Shown here: one piece after another, positions 47,220 to 59,760 of the stretch | Layout of the letters: each line of letters starts with the position of its first letter | Position numbering within the stretch: the stretch's first letter is position 1 | Assembly: GCA_963971225.1 (NCBI GenBank) | Contig: OZ020268.1 | Span: forward strand, 36,109,848-36,173,847 | Length of the DNA stretch: 64,000 nt | Origin: Melieria omissa | Lineage: Eukaryota > Arthropoda > Insecta > Diptera > Ulidiidae | Reading direction: 5' to 3' | The notes under the pieces: model-generated | Seen by the model: the letters and a program-made list of their open reading frames with translations, nothing else | The model's database searches: none | Told to the model about the DNA's origin: nothing | Translations under genes and position numbers: made by a program

Positions 47220-47920
47220 TTTTGTTCAAGGACTTTAAAGTTTTAAGGATATGTTTATTTCAAAAAATGATTTTAATTATTTTATTTTAATTTAAATTCT
47301 TTTTTTAATTTTATATAAAATTTAATTTAAATACAATTTTTTCAAATTAATTTAATTTTAATTATTTAAATTTTTTTCAAGGACTTTGAAATTGTAAGGA
47401 TTTGTTTATTTAAAAAAATTATTTTAAAAATTGAGGGCAATGTAGAATAACAATATGGGTAACAAATGAAAGAAAAAATCCTTAGAATCTTAAAATATTT
47501 AATATGTTTGTGCAAAAGGACGAAGAAGTGTTGAAAATGTCCTTTTAAAACTTTTCCTTGAATATCCTTGGAAATTGTCAATAGCTTTTTTGTTTAAATA
47601 TATATCTTAAGGACACTACCACATCCTAGAATTTCGTCCTTCTATTTTTATAAGCTCAAGATATAAAAATTTTAATACTTCTCTCTATAGGATACGTATA
47701 GTTTCAATATCATTAAGGATGCTGAAATCGTATGTATAGAATCATTTGCGTACTTAAAGAGAACAAACTGATCATACAATGAATTGTTTAAATACTTTAA
47801 TTGTATTCTATAATCCTGACGGCAGAGAGAAAAACTAAAAACACAGTTTTACTACATTTGGCCACTAGTTTCCCGAGTATATAGATTTTTTCGTGTATAA
47901 GTTTTGTTGTTTTGCAGTTA
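47220..47920. repeat. Unnamed interspersed repeat, copy 1
   Basis: The body (about 47372-47675: GTAGAATAACAATATGGGTA, AAAATGTCCTTTTAAAA, TTCCTTGAATATCCTTGG, TATATATCTTAAGGACA) matches 55.85-56.15 kb. A second block at about 47818-47915 matches 55.70-55.83 kb but in reverse complement. A partial extra copy of the first body words lies near 47228. AT-rich, non-coding. Confidence 0.75.
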
Positions 47921-50900
47921 TCTGGCACTTGTACAACGCGACTATCTATCTATCTATAGGAAAAATAATGGACTTCCTTTACTGCTCTTTCTCTACTCTG
48001 CCCTTTCTTTATAAGTATATTTAAGCCATTGGCATGAGCCAGCAAATGTTTTGAAACTTTACTGTTCAGATCTGCAGTATTGAATTGAAAAAGCTGCACG
48101 ACAGTTTGTCCGAATTTGCATGTGGTTCAAAGACCTCAACTTGGCTCTCAACTGCTATATTTACATTCACTCACACACACACACACACACACACACATTA
48201 AGAGCTAAAGTTAAATTCCAGCATCAAGCAGTTACCGACCACAGACAACTGTTGTTCAAATTCATATATTTTTGTTGAAAAATATTTACTTATTTAAGGT
48301 TAATATTTACAATTATCTGTCATTTAGTTCGCTGAGATTGAAAGTGAATGTTTAAAATTCACGCTACCGCACCCATCCAATTAAAAGGGTTTCTTTGTCC
48401 AACACTAAGCAAGTTAAAAATGTTTAAAATCACCGCACAGCTGACAGTGGCATCCTTTCGCGCGACCACATTTTATAATTAACAGAATAAATAGCGAAAA
48501 TCCTTGTACAAACACATATCCTATACTTGAAAAAAAATCTCCCGTATCCAACATGTGACCTCGTGACATTATTCACGGCGTCAACAATGCATTGCCACTA
48601 CAACATATGCAACCAGCCAACCAGACCAAACAACAACGACTAATACAGACACACACACACACATGTCAAGTCTTAATATGGGGAAAAAATAATAACGCAA
48701 ATTTTGTATGCTAACTTCCACACCAAAACAAACAGATTAACCGCAATGCCCGCGCAAGCAGAGCAGTCAGCCACCGCAACAACAGCAGCGTAGGTCACTG
48801 CATAGGATTTCGGCAAGCTGACAGCGCGCAGTAAAGTTTTTCGCGCAAACAATAACAACAACAGCTGCACAAAACCCCAATGTAAAAGTCAAGAAAACAA
48901 AAATTCAAGTGGGACCCACACGGCGTATGAGTAACGGATAAGCGGACTCACAATGTGGAGCGACACATTGTGTGTGCGACTCACGGGCGCCAAATTCATT
49001 TTCAGTATTTTTCTCTCACTTATTTGTCACGTTATTATAATAATTTTTGGCCCACACATTTATATATCTGCACTTCACCATGCTTGTTATATATAGAGTC
49101 GAGTAGGAAGCATATAAATTCGGCGCATATTCCCGGTGCGCATTGGCTTACTTCACGGCGCTGCCATTGCAACCGCAATCAAAGTTTTCGGGGGACTCAG
49201 TATGTGTGTTCGAGCATTTGCACGAACCAAGTGGTGTGTGTGTTCTTAAAAAGCCATTGCAACCCATCGCGCCCAACGCCGCTCGCGTTCATTTGTATAG
49301 ACTCGCTGTTGCGGCCGCGCACACTGATGGCCGGGTAACCTCATCAAGCACATGAACATCAACATCAACAAAACCGCAACCGTGGCATTAGCACAACAAA
49401 CATTATCACCATAAGCTGTGTCGTCTCGCCCCACCAGCCGCAGTGTCCTCTTGTACTCTGCGTCGCAGCGCGCGCAGCAAACGCAGCGGAAGTGGCTTGG
49501 CAGCGATTTGAAATTTTATGCTCGACTTTAGTGTGTATATGTGTGTGTGTGTCGATTTTTTTTTCTTTTCATTCGGTGACGTTGGCTTTTGGCATTGTTG
49601 GTGTACTTTCAAGAAGAGGCGGGCACATGCACGTGTGTGCTCCTGTCTGCATGTGTGTGTGTGTGTATATTAATAATTAAAAATTAAATCAACGAAGGGT
49701 AAAAAATTGCTACCATGCTGCTACGGTTTTTGGTTGTTGTTGCTTTTGCTGTCGTTTCAATATTTGCCAACGCCTCCACTGCTACTTGGTGTTGTCTGTG
49801 GGAATTTTTAAGCAGCTCATTTTGAAGTTGTAGCAGCGCTCGGCACACACATGAAAAATTTAATTTCAGCCAAAAGCGAGAGTTGGAGTGCTTGCATTTT
49901 TTGTTATCATTGAAGTGACTGCTTCTGGCTTTGACTCCACACATCCGTGGCATTTCAGCATTTAAGGTTAAGTGAAACATTTTTGTAGCATCACTTTGCA
50001 ACATTTATGAAACATTTGCAGACAGCGTTGCGGATTCACTTATCTTGCAGCAAATGAAAAATGAATGCCTTTTAAAAATTATAATTCTTATATACTAATG
50101 GTTTAGTAGAAATTCAGCCAAATACTTGTATGGGTATGAAGACTATGAGTGCTGGAATGCATTATGGGCTCTTAGACAACTTTTTGGTAACATGGAATTT
50201 TTGAAAAGTGGGCCCCATGTTAGGCAGCTTTCTAGTTGCACTCGCTCATAGAAACAGAAATATCTCAATAGGTTAGGATGTGATAGTCGAATCAAAATCT
50301 CGCTTAGATTAAATACTCTAGGCGCTAGTAACCTCTTATCGAACTCTAACACTTGTGGGCCTTGGAACTTTGTTTCTATGACGAGAAAAATTCCCGGCAA
50401 CAACAAATCGGGTCCATTGTTTCCAGATACCTGAAATGACTTTCTGCTATATAAAATAATTGAAGTTTACTCCCAAAAAGTAAAATGATCAGTATATTTT
50501 TTATTTATTGTTATTACATACTAAATAAATATATATAAATATTTTTTATGCAATACTAAAATTTTATTTAAATATATTCACCTAAATTTCAATAAATGGA
50601 GATTATTTGCTGTACTATGAAAATCACTTTTGTAAAACTCATGACTTAAAAAAAGTTTCATCATTTGCAATGACAGAAAAAAATTTTCCTAAAGAACCAA
50701 AACCAAAAATCACTAATAAAAACAGAATCTCCTAAAATTTCTTTTCAAAACTTATGTTAAATTAAAATTTCTTTTAAGTAAAAGTCTACCTCTTTCTTTC
50801 AAATCTACGAGAAAATCGTCTAGTCTAACTACACTGATTAGGTCTGTGATCGAGATATGCTTCAAAGTGAAGGTAGCAAGCAACAAAAGGTTTAAAGTGT

Positions 50901-50985
50901 AGAAATTCTCTTGGCACTTTAGCATTAAGCTTACATGTCACGTTTTGTTGGGATCCGGGTTATAGGTGGCACTGACGACAACAGC
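47921..50985. other. Unique non-coding segment
   Basis: A CTAT run lies near 47941-47957 and a CA run at 48172-48197; further CA/GT runs lie near 48649 and 49651. 48.3-50.0 kb is complex and CpG-containing; 50.4-50.8 kb is very AT-rich. The largest open frame (127 codons, 48955-49338) has no domain. Confidence 0.5.
48172..48197. repeat. CA microsatellite
   Basis: Perfect (CA)13 run. Confidence 0.95.
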
Positions 50986-50989
50986 GACA

Positions 50990-51480
50990 CTGACTAGCTC
51001 ACCAGTTCGGGCAGCATTGCTGAAGCGGCACTATCTGAGAGTATCAAGCAAGATGTGGATGAGAGAACCGATTTTGAGCATTGCCAGACAAACTTCCAAC
51101 CTCGCCTAACATGATTCAACTGCTGCACCTCAGTCGTAATTCCATCAGCATGGCAGTCTATGTACTTATGGGGCACTTCGTAATTAGTAGGCACGTGGAA
51201 AGTTTTGGAGTGCAACATAACGACAGCCGTATCTGTAGTTCAGAGGAGGAGGAGGATACTATTATTTTCCTTGCCAGAAGTAGGCTTAAGTTTCTTGGCC
51301 ATTCTCTACCAGTCGAACTGAGCTATATTCACTCTGTATCAGGGACCTAATTGACGGAGTCCTTGTGGTTCTCAGTGCAGTAATTGGGGGAAGCATTCTC
51401 GCCATTAAACTCTGTTATCAGAAGGAGCCAAGTATATATGCCTAAGTTTGCTTCCATGTAAGAATCTGTCAGTCCAACCT
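50990..51480 (+). pseudogene. LINE C-terminal end, RNase H type
   Basis: The plus strand at 51100-51345 reads IQLLHLSRNSISMAVYVLMG then HFVISRHVESFGVQHNDS, a Cys/His relic (RICSSEEEEDTIIFLARSRL) and KFLGHSL. This follows the LINE pattern of V-VLTGH--IG-HA-RLG----C-SC--EEE-ET--HFLC-CPAL---R---LG. The 3' flank ends with AACCTAACTTAATCTTACC, a LINE tail. There is no reverse transcriptase. Confidence 0.7.
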
Positions 51481-51489
51481 AACTTAATC

Positions 51490-52065
51490 TTACCATAAGT
51501 TGTAGTAAGAAAGTAAACCCATTATTTTTCATTCCATCCATCCTTTTTAAGGACAACTAGTACGATCCGATAATTGTTTGCCTTTTTTATGATACTTTCA
51601 TTATGTCTGTTGTCTCGATTGGCAAACTGGGACAATCGATTCTTAAAAGCTTTCCTGATTCAAATTTTTCACCACCAAACTAGCCATAGCCAGGAAAAGG
51701 TGGTATTTAGTCACCTGGTGTCAGGCCTAGAACTTTCGCAACTTATCTCCTGGAGCTTCTGGCGAGTCACAATCGATGTGTGTGACCAGGCGTTGTCAAT
51801 ATGGAACTCGATTCCTTCCTATTGGCCAAATATGTTCGCTTTCTTCCTTCCTTTAGACGATCCAATTGTTGATAGTACATGTCCAAATTATGAGTCTAAC
51901 CCGAAGAAGCTCATAGTAGATGATTTCCTGCCAATCCCACTAAACACAGAAACCCATTGTTCTCTTTGCTGGTGTTCATTTTTAATGCGCGCTCAAACAA
52001 AATTGAGTCAAACATTGACAAGATTGTCTGATAAGTTATATGTATTACAAAATGGTACTTACAAC
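51490..52065 (-). pseudogene. Mariner (mellifera-like) fossil, copy 2
   Basis: The minus strand starts MNTSKENN at 51979 and jumps to a piece like WDWQEIIYYELL (about 51940). It then reaches the second catalytic block FHIDNAWSHTSIVTRQKLQE (about 51810-51750) and a tail FKNRLSQFANRDN…ESIIKK (about 51650-51590). The N-terminal linker and first Asp are missing by internal deletion, and the third catalytic block is not readable. With copy 1 at 46.2 kb the two fossils cover complementary parts. Confidence 0.7.
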
Positions 52066-52227
52066 AATCTAGGGCCTCACTGAAGTCAGTTCTTTTGTGA
52101 AGTTTTCAGAAAGTGCTGAATTAGAAAAGGAGAAAAACTATAAATAATTCCTTGCGCCAAGCTTAGAATTTCAAACGAATAACGTAACCAATACAAGGCC
52201 TTGTGGAGACCTCATGCTTCCAACTGT

Positions 52228-52925
52228 GGTAAGGTTACGTTAGGTAAGACAGGCGGCTTGTTGGTTCTCAGCAAGTACACTCGGAGGCCCCAAAGGCCCA
52301 TTGTGATGCCCGATGAGAGTGTGGCAAGTCCTTGTCATCCTGTATTCGGTGCTGGCTGAAACAAACCTGAGCGTAGAATGAATCTGGCAATATCCTCCAG
52401 TGGCGTGGTACAAACCAAGCCAAAATCGCCCAGCACTCTGCCCCCCAGATACTGGTGGCGTATGCTGTGAAGCGCAGGGCATTCGCATCCTCATCTTCGC
52501 AGCTGCGACAGTAGTCTCGATGGGGCAAACTGAGTCTTTCCGCAAAAATGCCGAAGGCGCAGTGCCCCGTTAAGACCCCCGGGAGAATACGAAGTGTTGC
52601 TTTGCTAAACCGTAAGAGTTGCAGAGTTCTCTTTTGGTCCAGTTTCGGCCACAGCACGCGTGAGATCTTGCAGTCATGCCGAAGACTCCATTGATCATTG
52701 GTGCGCTGGATTGCCTTCCTATCAAATCAGCGTAGGAGTCTTGAAGTGGTGGGTAGATTCCTGCCACCATGCTCGCATCCGTAAGCTCCGATCCTTTCCG
52801 AGCCAGTTCATCCGCTGTTTCATTGACATGAATGCCTTTGTGACCAGGCACCCAGCAGAGTGTGATATTGTGGTCCCTGATACCATAGAGAGACTTACGA
52901 CATTCCGTTAAACTGTAGTTAAATA
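52228..52925 (-). pseudogene. LINE RNase H, C-terminus and 3' UTR
   Basis: Best preserved of the RNase H-type LINE ends. The minus strand reads ITLCWVPGHKGIHVNETADE then LARKGSELTDASMV (about 52885-52770). After a shift near 52620 come LLRFSKATLRILPGVLTGHC, AFGIFAERLSLPHRDYCRSC, EDED, and PLEDIARFILRSGLFQPAPN then TG before a stop near 52340. The 3' UTR contains GGCATCACAATGGGCCTTTG, GGGCCTCCGAGTGTAC and a TACCTAACGTAACCTTACC tail. At least two frameshifts; no reverse transcriptase in view. Confidence 0.85.
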
Positions 52926-55220
52926 ATACAAAAATTCTAGCTTTTTGTAAATACTTATTCCAAGCCCTAGAGTCCGGATCAGGGCCTCAGACTCTAAGAT
53001 AAACCGGCTTAGATAGATCACCGAGCTTCTGGACAAAGCAAACTGAGAAAGCTTGGGTCTAGAGGAGATTGTCTAACAACTTTTAGGGAACACAGTCGAT
53101 AAGACAAGACAAATTACCAAATGTCTAACACATTAACGTGAAGTGTAATAGATTAAAAAATACTAAAGATTTGTAAAAGAAAGACTGTATTGAATACATC
53201 ACCATAGATCACTTTTAGTGTCTGAATTTCTATAGTTACTAACTTTACACCTTAGAGTTAGTGTTTCTATTCGTGTAACACTAACTCATACCTTGGTGTT
53301 CCAACACCATCGCATTCATGTTTCTGAAAAACACCAGCAAGTCTATTTGATTTACAGATAATGCGTGATTATGCATAAACGAGACTATTGGATTGCATTG
53401 CATTGCTTTTTAGTTCATCAGTTGAAAGGCTTTTGCATGCTTTCACCCTCAAACCATACATTCCACTCAACTCTTTAATGTCCTTTGCACCACATGCGAC
53501 ATTTCACGCAAATTTCTCAATAAACTTTTTATTCAATTTAAACCGACTTCCACTATTTGGGAACTTTAACCTATAAACCAACGTCAAGGCCAGCAGTAAA
53601 GGGGTCGATTTTTCAATTTCAACCGCTACAACGAAATTAATTAAACCTGTACAACTGTGTAAACTGCTGCAGACAGTGCGGCTGCATATTTCCATAAATT
53701 TCCATTGCGACACCAGTGCGATTCGGGCGCCCAGTGCTGCGCGTTTAGCGGCGGGATGGCCGCGAAACCCCAGTCCCAGTTTGACCTCTGCGCGCACACT
53801 GCCGCATTGCAGCGTTTGATGTAAACTTTTCATAGCCGAAAAGTAATAAGCTTAAGTCAAGGTATGAAAATATCATGCAAATTAATTATTTACAACTTAC
53901 TGACATAAACTTTCGTCGACGTTTTACTCATTCGACCAGCTTCAGTCTGGCTTTGCGCCGGAAATCGGGGAACACAAATTGTTTGCTTAGGGCAGTGCGA
54001 GTCTGACGACGACAGGTGTAAAGTGTAAGTCGAACAACGAAATTGCACAGACATGAGAAGTGTGCAAAAGCAAAGCAACGCACTGATTGCGAGTGTCTGG
54101 GTAGCAGCTCAGATTGTGGCAATTGCCTCGAATATTGACAGCAAGAAGCGCGAGCGGAAAACCGACGAAAACACACGAAAATAAACTTTTATGTCGGTCA
54201 TCAAATTTATGCAACTTTGCTGACGTCAGACTTCATAAATTTGAATAAATGTTACCACTCGAAAAATACAGGCACTCGACGACATTCATAGGCGCAGTGG
54301 CAAAGTGTGGGTGTGAGTGTGAGTGTGTATCTGTGTGGGTGAGTGTGATGGCAATCAGTCGTTTTGAAGTTCGACTCAAACCATTTATGGAACCATTTGC
54401 CACCGCAAGTTAACGCAAGTGGCGCAAATTCAATGCAAATATTTGCTTGAAAGTATCAGAAATGTGGCAAAAGTTAAATACGACACAGTGTCGTGCGTAA
54501 AGGGCAACTAGGCCCAAGCTTTTGTCAAACTTTGACTATGCAAAAATACATATTTACCAGCGCCCAAGCTGACTTGTTGGCAGTCTGTCGCGTGTCCCAA
54601 CGGCCAAAACATGGCAGTGCGACGCACGCACTGCGGCGCCTCTGGACTTGTGCCCGCGTAAGGACGAGTGCAAACAGGCTCCAGATGGGAATTGCCGCGA
54701 CACAAATTAAATTAGACGGAAATAGCATAAATTTGGCTAATTAGTGTGTAAATTAATTGTGCGGCTGAATTGGGGGAGAGAAATTGTGATGGCAGCAGGT
54801 GCCAAGCACAACACAGTCGCCAAGGGGAGGTGACCGTGTAGGGTGCGCACTCAAACACATAAAGTGAACCGGCGAGAGTGCTTCAGTCGGTGCTGACCGA
54901 CTCGTGAAGCGCTAATTTAAGCCATTTTTTTTTAATTAAAACGTACATATCGACACTTTCACACTTTATCCAAGTGTTGAATTCAATGGGTTTTTTATAA
55001 TATAAAAGTTAAAGTTAAAGGTTAAAGTGGAAGATTTCGCGCAGTGAAAAAACTTATGTCAGTAGTTTCCACCAAATTGCAGTGCAGACTCTGAAAGCTG
55101 AGTCTTGAAAACGTTGGACAATTGCCGAGAAAATACATTGTTGTATCATCGTCATATTCTTTGAAACATTATAGACAGAGGCTGTCTGCTAAAAGGCTAT
55201 TCAACTTATATCCTTGTTTA
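52926..55220. other. Unique non-coding segment
   Basis: 53.3-55.1 kb is complex and CpG-containing, with a GTGAGTGTGA run near 54306-54340. Open frames up to 109 codons have no domain. Confidence 0.5.
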
Positions 55221-55224
55221 CTCA

Positions 55225-55480
55225 TATCCTTTTTTATGACCTGAACAGGACACAGCAACTGCTTCGAAACAGCCGGTGAAATACCGCAAAACTCATTTCG
55301 ATGCTTACAGGTTATTGGCCGGTGGGGGAAAACGCAGTCTGCTTGCAAATACCCAACAACAATCATTCTCGCAGTTGTGGGAGGTGGACAAGAGAGAGAC
55401 ATTGACCCACTTTCTGTGTACATGACCGGTTTAAGCAAGGAGAAGGCTACGTTCTTTCGGTACTCCCTTCTCGGCAGACT
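55225..55480 (+). pseudogene. LINE C-terminal end, RNase H type
   Basis: The plus strand reads YDLNRTQQLLRNSR-NTAKLI, SMLTGYWPVGENAVCLQIPN and NNHSRSCG from about 55238, with a degraded -TFC- end. It is the same family as the piece at 20.3 kb (TWPKYDLN…LLRN…HWAVE). It joins an oppositely oriented RTE-like tail at about 55480. Confidence 0.7.
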
Positions 55481-55710
55481 CACTTACTTAACTGGTCCTA
55501 ACAACCCATTACTAGGTTTTGGCCTGCCGCAAAATCTCTCTACAGGCGCCTCTGCTGTGCGTGAGCCTTCTTCAGTTGGTCACATCAAGAGATGATAGGT
55601 CGTCCACAACTTGATCCTTTCACCGGAGACACAGCCTCCAACCATCGCATCGAACACCTTTTTCGTAGGAATTTCAACTTTCATAATAAAAACATGGTCA
55701 CCCTGGATAA
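55480..55710 (-). pseudogene. RTE/CR1-like LINE C-terminal end, single repeat unit
   Basis: The minus strand reads MKVEIPTKKVFDAMVGG, then in another frame KDQVVDDLSSLDVTN-RRLTH, and then a tail EEGSRTAEAPVERFCGRPKP. The locus at 58.6 kb has the same order, with EEVAPKAEAPEENFFGRP in the tail. Here the KDQVxDDLSSL-VTN segment is present once; there it is amplified 11 times. Confidence 0.7.
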
Positions 55711-56160
55711 CACTGTGCAACAAAAATCAAAAAATTTTAAAACACACGAAAAAATTGATATACTTCCAAAATTAAGGGGCCAAATGTAGTAAAACGGCGT
55801 TTTTAGTTTTTCTCTCTGACGTCAGGATTTTTTGTATAGGACTTTGAAATGTCAAGGGTATGTTTATTTCAAGGAATTATTTCAAAAATTGAGCGCATTG
55901 TAGAATAACAATATAGGTATCGAATGAAAGAGTCCTTAGAATCTTAGAAAATTTAATGATTTGGTGAAAAAGGACGAAAAGGTATTGAAAATGTCCTTTT
56001 AAAAATTTATCCTTGAATATCCTTACAAATTTCCAGTAGTTTGCTTTGAAAAAATATATCTTAAGGACTCATATGTACACTACTACATCCTTGAATTTCG
56101 TCCTTCTAACTTTATTAGTTTAAGATATAAAAAATTTAATACAATGGAGATGAAAAGGCT
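55700..56160. repeat. Unnamed interspersed repeat, copy 2
   Basis: The order here is block 1 (55700-55835: GGGGCCAAATGTAGTAAAAC, TTTTTAGTTTTTCTCTCTGA, then CGTCAGGA) then body (55842-56150). In the copy at 47.2-47.9 kb block 1 follows the body and is inverted. Non-coding. Confidence 0.75.
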
Positions 56161-58560
56161 TTTACACTTCCTGGATCTTAAAAAGTCGATTTAAAATACC
56201 AAAATATATCAACACAAATTGATTTGTTGAATCATTGTGCTACATAGCTGTGACTGAAACCACTTATCCAACCAACGAACCAATCATCTGCTTGCAAGGA
56301 GTAATGACCGTTTAAAATACCGACAAGAATTCTGCAGTCACCTCGAGCGAACGTTAAATATTGCAAATTTTGTATCAATAGTAAATAAGTGAGGTGACCA
56401 TACGTTGCTTGCATCCCGGAGATAAAGCGTTGTACTTATAATGAATCAGAACCCAGTCTCGGATGCAGTATTTTAGTGCTATCACAGTCACACCAAGATC
56501 TGGTTCGAATCTCGATATATCTACAGTGCTTCTAGGTAACAAGAAGGTTATGAAAGAGTATTTGAATTATCCACGTTTTGTCATCACTTCTTGGATATGG
56601 GCTTAGAATAGTTTGCAAGCAACGTTAATTCCAATATAACTCAGCTTAAAATTTTATACTCAAGATTCCGATGCTTGAAAGACAAACAAGCTAATGGACA
56701 GAAGAACGAATGTACGTGGCTGAAATCTTAAAAGACCTGGCCACCTCTGTTTCGGTGCAAGTTCTAAGAATGTCGTATGATAGTTAATACGACCAGTTAC
56801 ACCAGTGTAGGGTACAACTACTACGGACTTTGATAGGCACTAATAACGCCGAGCAATTACAAAAGTTGCGGCCTTAAAGGGATTTGATCAAAAATTTGAT
56901 CTGATGGGTTTAACTTTATTGAAAGAACAACAAAGAAAAATTAAAAACAAGAAAGAAAAATAATTGTTTATTCAAAAAAACATTGGTTGTTAAAATGTTG
57001 GCTTATGTTTTGACTGATTAGTTGAGTTGTTTTATTTTTGTTCATGTTCCTTTGAATACAAATCACGCATGGAATTCGAAACCCTTTTCAACTGTTAAAC
57101 AATTTTGCTTACATTGTTCCGTAGTTGCTGCCAGCCAATAACGTCCTGCACCTGTGTCTGGCATGGCACATACATATATACATATATATATACATATGCA
57201 GGCAATCAAGCTGACATACATTAACTGTGTGTTAACTAAACGAATTGTTTGCATTTTGCCATATTTTTTTTAAATTGATTTCAACTCTAATTCAATTCAA
57301 TCCGAACTTCAACACATGTCCAGCAGTTCAGTCTGCACAACGAAAATTTTACAATTTACATTTGAAATTTCCGCTTCAGGTCAGCTGTCTGCACAGTAAC
57401 AAACAATTTTACTACAATTCAATTTTCAATCATCAAACCGGTGCCACAAACACACACATTCCCACACACAGACACCGGCACGCACTTATCGCCAACTAAA
57501 GCTCACACACAAACACACTCACACACACTCACACACACACTGAGACCATACAGCATAACGAATTTCTCAATGCAAATGCTACTCCACACTCGGAATGTTC
57601 TCTCATTTTTCACCAATTAAGTTTTAATTAAATATTTGCCGAACACAGTCAGTCATTGGCGTACCTTCCACTACTGTCAGTGGTCCTTTCCACTCGTCCC
57701 TCCCCCCGCCCCCACCCCCCATCACTCAGTGACCCACACATTTTTGCGCTGATGCATTTGCTTGCCTGGTCCCCTGTGTAAAAGTGTGCTGCTCCCCTCT
57801 TTCGTATGATTTTCCACAAAATTGTTGTTGTTATTGTTTGGAGGGGGCGAGAGCGAGCGAAATCGTGGGATAGCTGGCCGTGTCCACAACATGCGCTCGT
57901 TTGTAGGGAGCGGCAACGTATTCGGTCTAACGACATCGTTGTTGGTACAAATGGCAACATAAAATACTGCCAACCTACTCCTGCTGTCGCCACCCCCACC
58001 GCCACCGTGACGAGTGCGCCCTGTCACCTGGTGACACTTTGTTTCGATTACGAGTTCCTACAGCTGTTGACATAAATATACTCGCACACGCACACACACA
58101 CACACACTACATACATAGTTGTATTCATCTGGAGCAAGTGGTGCGCCACCTCATTTAATTTCAACGTTGGTTACATTCCTGCTTTAAGCTTTTTATTTAT
58201 TGGCGTGAATAATGTTTGAATAAGGAATCGTAAGGATCGCTTTGTTGCGAGAGCAAACTCAATAACAACACACAATGGGGTGCAATATTTCGGTATGAAA
58301 TTGTAGCAGATTTACGATATTTTGCTTGAATAATCGATATTCAAATCAAGCATACAAATTATGGTAATAGAAAGTTTATAGATTTTATTGAAATGGAAAA
58401 ATCGGGTGCAGGTTGTTCAACATATTTTTTTACAATAATTTTGTAGATTTTTTGACAGAAAGTCGGAAGTGGAAGCTTAGATTTTGCACATTATTTTTGT
58501 AGTTTGTGAATCTAGTCTTTTATTAATTTCTTGTTCCTCTATTCTTAACTGGCCAACAGG
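56161..58560. other. Unique non-coding segment
   Basis: 56.2-56.9 kb shows nothing recognisable. A TATACATATATATA run lies near 57172-57196 and long CA-type runs at 57501-57540 and about 58085-58108. 57.6-58.1 kb is CpG-containing with CCCCCGCCCCC-like runs. No gene is called. Confidence 0.5.
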
Positions 58561-59760
58561 ATTCGTTGCAGGGTTAAGGCCTGCCAAAAAAGTTCTCTTC
58601 AGGCGCCTCTGCTTTGGGTGCGACTTCTTCAGTTGGTCATACCAGCAGATTATAGGTCATCTTCAACTTGGTCCTTCCGCAGGAGACACTACCTTCCTCT
58701 TCCTTCTCCAGTTGGTCACACCAGAGGTGATAAGTCGTCTTCAACTTTTTCCTTCCTCAGAAGACACGACCTTGCTCTTCCTTCTTCAATTGGTCACACC
58801 AAGAATTGATAGGTTGTCTTCAACTTGGTCCTTCCACAGGAGACACGGCCTTCCTTTTCCTTCTCCAGTTGGTCGCACCAAGAATTGATAGGTCGTCTTC
58901 AACTTGGTCCTTCCACAAAAGACACGGCCTTCCTCTTTCTTCAACAGTTGGTCACACCAAGATTTGATAGGCCGTCTGCAACTTGGTCCTTCCACAGAAA
59001 ACACGGTCTTCCTCTTCCTTCTCCAGTTGGTCACACCAAGAGATTATAGGTCGTCTTCAACTTGGTCCTTCCACATAAGAAACGGCCTTCTTTTTCCTTC
59101 TCTAGTTGGTCACACCAAGAGATGATAGAAGTCTTCAACTTGGTCGTTCCACAAGAGACACGGCCTTCTTCTTCCTTCTCCAGTTGGTCACACCAATAGA
59201 TGATAGGTCGTCTTAAATTTGGTCCTTCCACAGAAGATACGGCCTTGCTCTTCCAGCTCCAGTTGGTCACATCAAGAGATTATAGGTAATCGTCAAATTT
59301 ATCTTTCCACAGGAGGCACGGCCTTGGTCTTCCTTTTCCAGTTGGTCACAGCCGGAGATTATAGGTAATTCTCATCTTGGTCCTTCTACCGGAGATACGG
59401 CCTTCCTCTTTCTCTTCCAGGTGGGCACACCAGGAGGTTAAAGGTCATCCTCAATTTGGTCCTTCTACTGGAGACACGGTCTTCTTCTTCGTCGTTGACC
59501 TATAACTACCATATCGATCACCTCTTTTGCAGGAGTTTCAACGTCCACACGGGAAACATGGCCGAGCTGTCGTAGCCACTGGATGTTGCTTCGGTTTGCT
59601 ACATCCAAGTCTTTGAAGAGCTAAAATTGCTTGTTAATTTTTTAGCGTAGTGCTCGCGAAGGTATGAAAACCCTTTGCTTAGACGTTGGTTGGCATCACT
59701 TAGGCCGTGTAGCCCACTGGAGATGAGAACTCCATCTTTCAGTTGAGGAGATACACTTGG
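58560..59760 (-). pseudogene. RTE/CR1-like LINE C-terminus with amplified segment
   Basis: The minus strand reads FKDLDVANRSNIQWLRQLGH, VSRVDVETPAKEVIDMVVIG and Q (about 59620-59490). It then reads RRRPCLQ-KDQIEDDL--PGV, followed by repeated copies of GRPCLLWKDQVEDNLSILGV-TNW. The tail EEVAPKAEAPEENFFGRP lies at about 58635-58580. This is the family C-terminus (QWLGHV-R…GRP--RW-DQV---L--LGV-NWRR) whose last 26 residues have become a tandem array. Upstream coding beyond 59760 is not recognisable. Confidence 0.8.
58625..59500. repeat. 79-bp tandem array, 11 units
   Basis: The anchor AGGTCGTCTTCAACTTGGTC (or variants) starts at 58654, 58732, 58811, 58890, 58969, 59048, 59127, 59204, 59283, 59362 and 59441: spacing 79 in eight of ten intervals, 78 and 77 in the others. 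Each unit continues CTTCCACAGGAGACACGGCC then TTCCTCTTCCTTCTCCAGTT and GGTCACACCAAGAGATGAT. Because 79 is not a multiple of three, the reading frame shifts at each unit. Confidence 0.95.

Noticed and set aside
51574..52083. 169-codon plus-strand open frame, second longest in the window
   Set aside because: It is the antisense of the mariner fossil, whose conserved motifs read on the minus strand.
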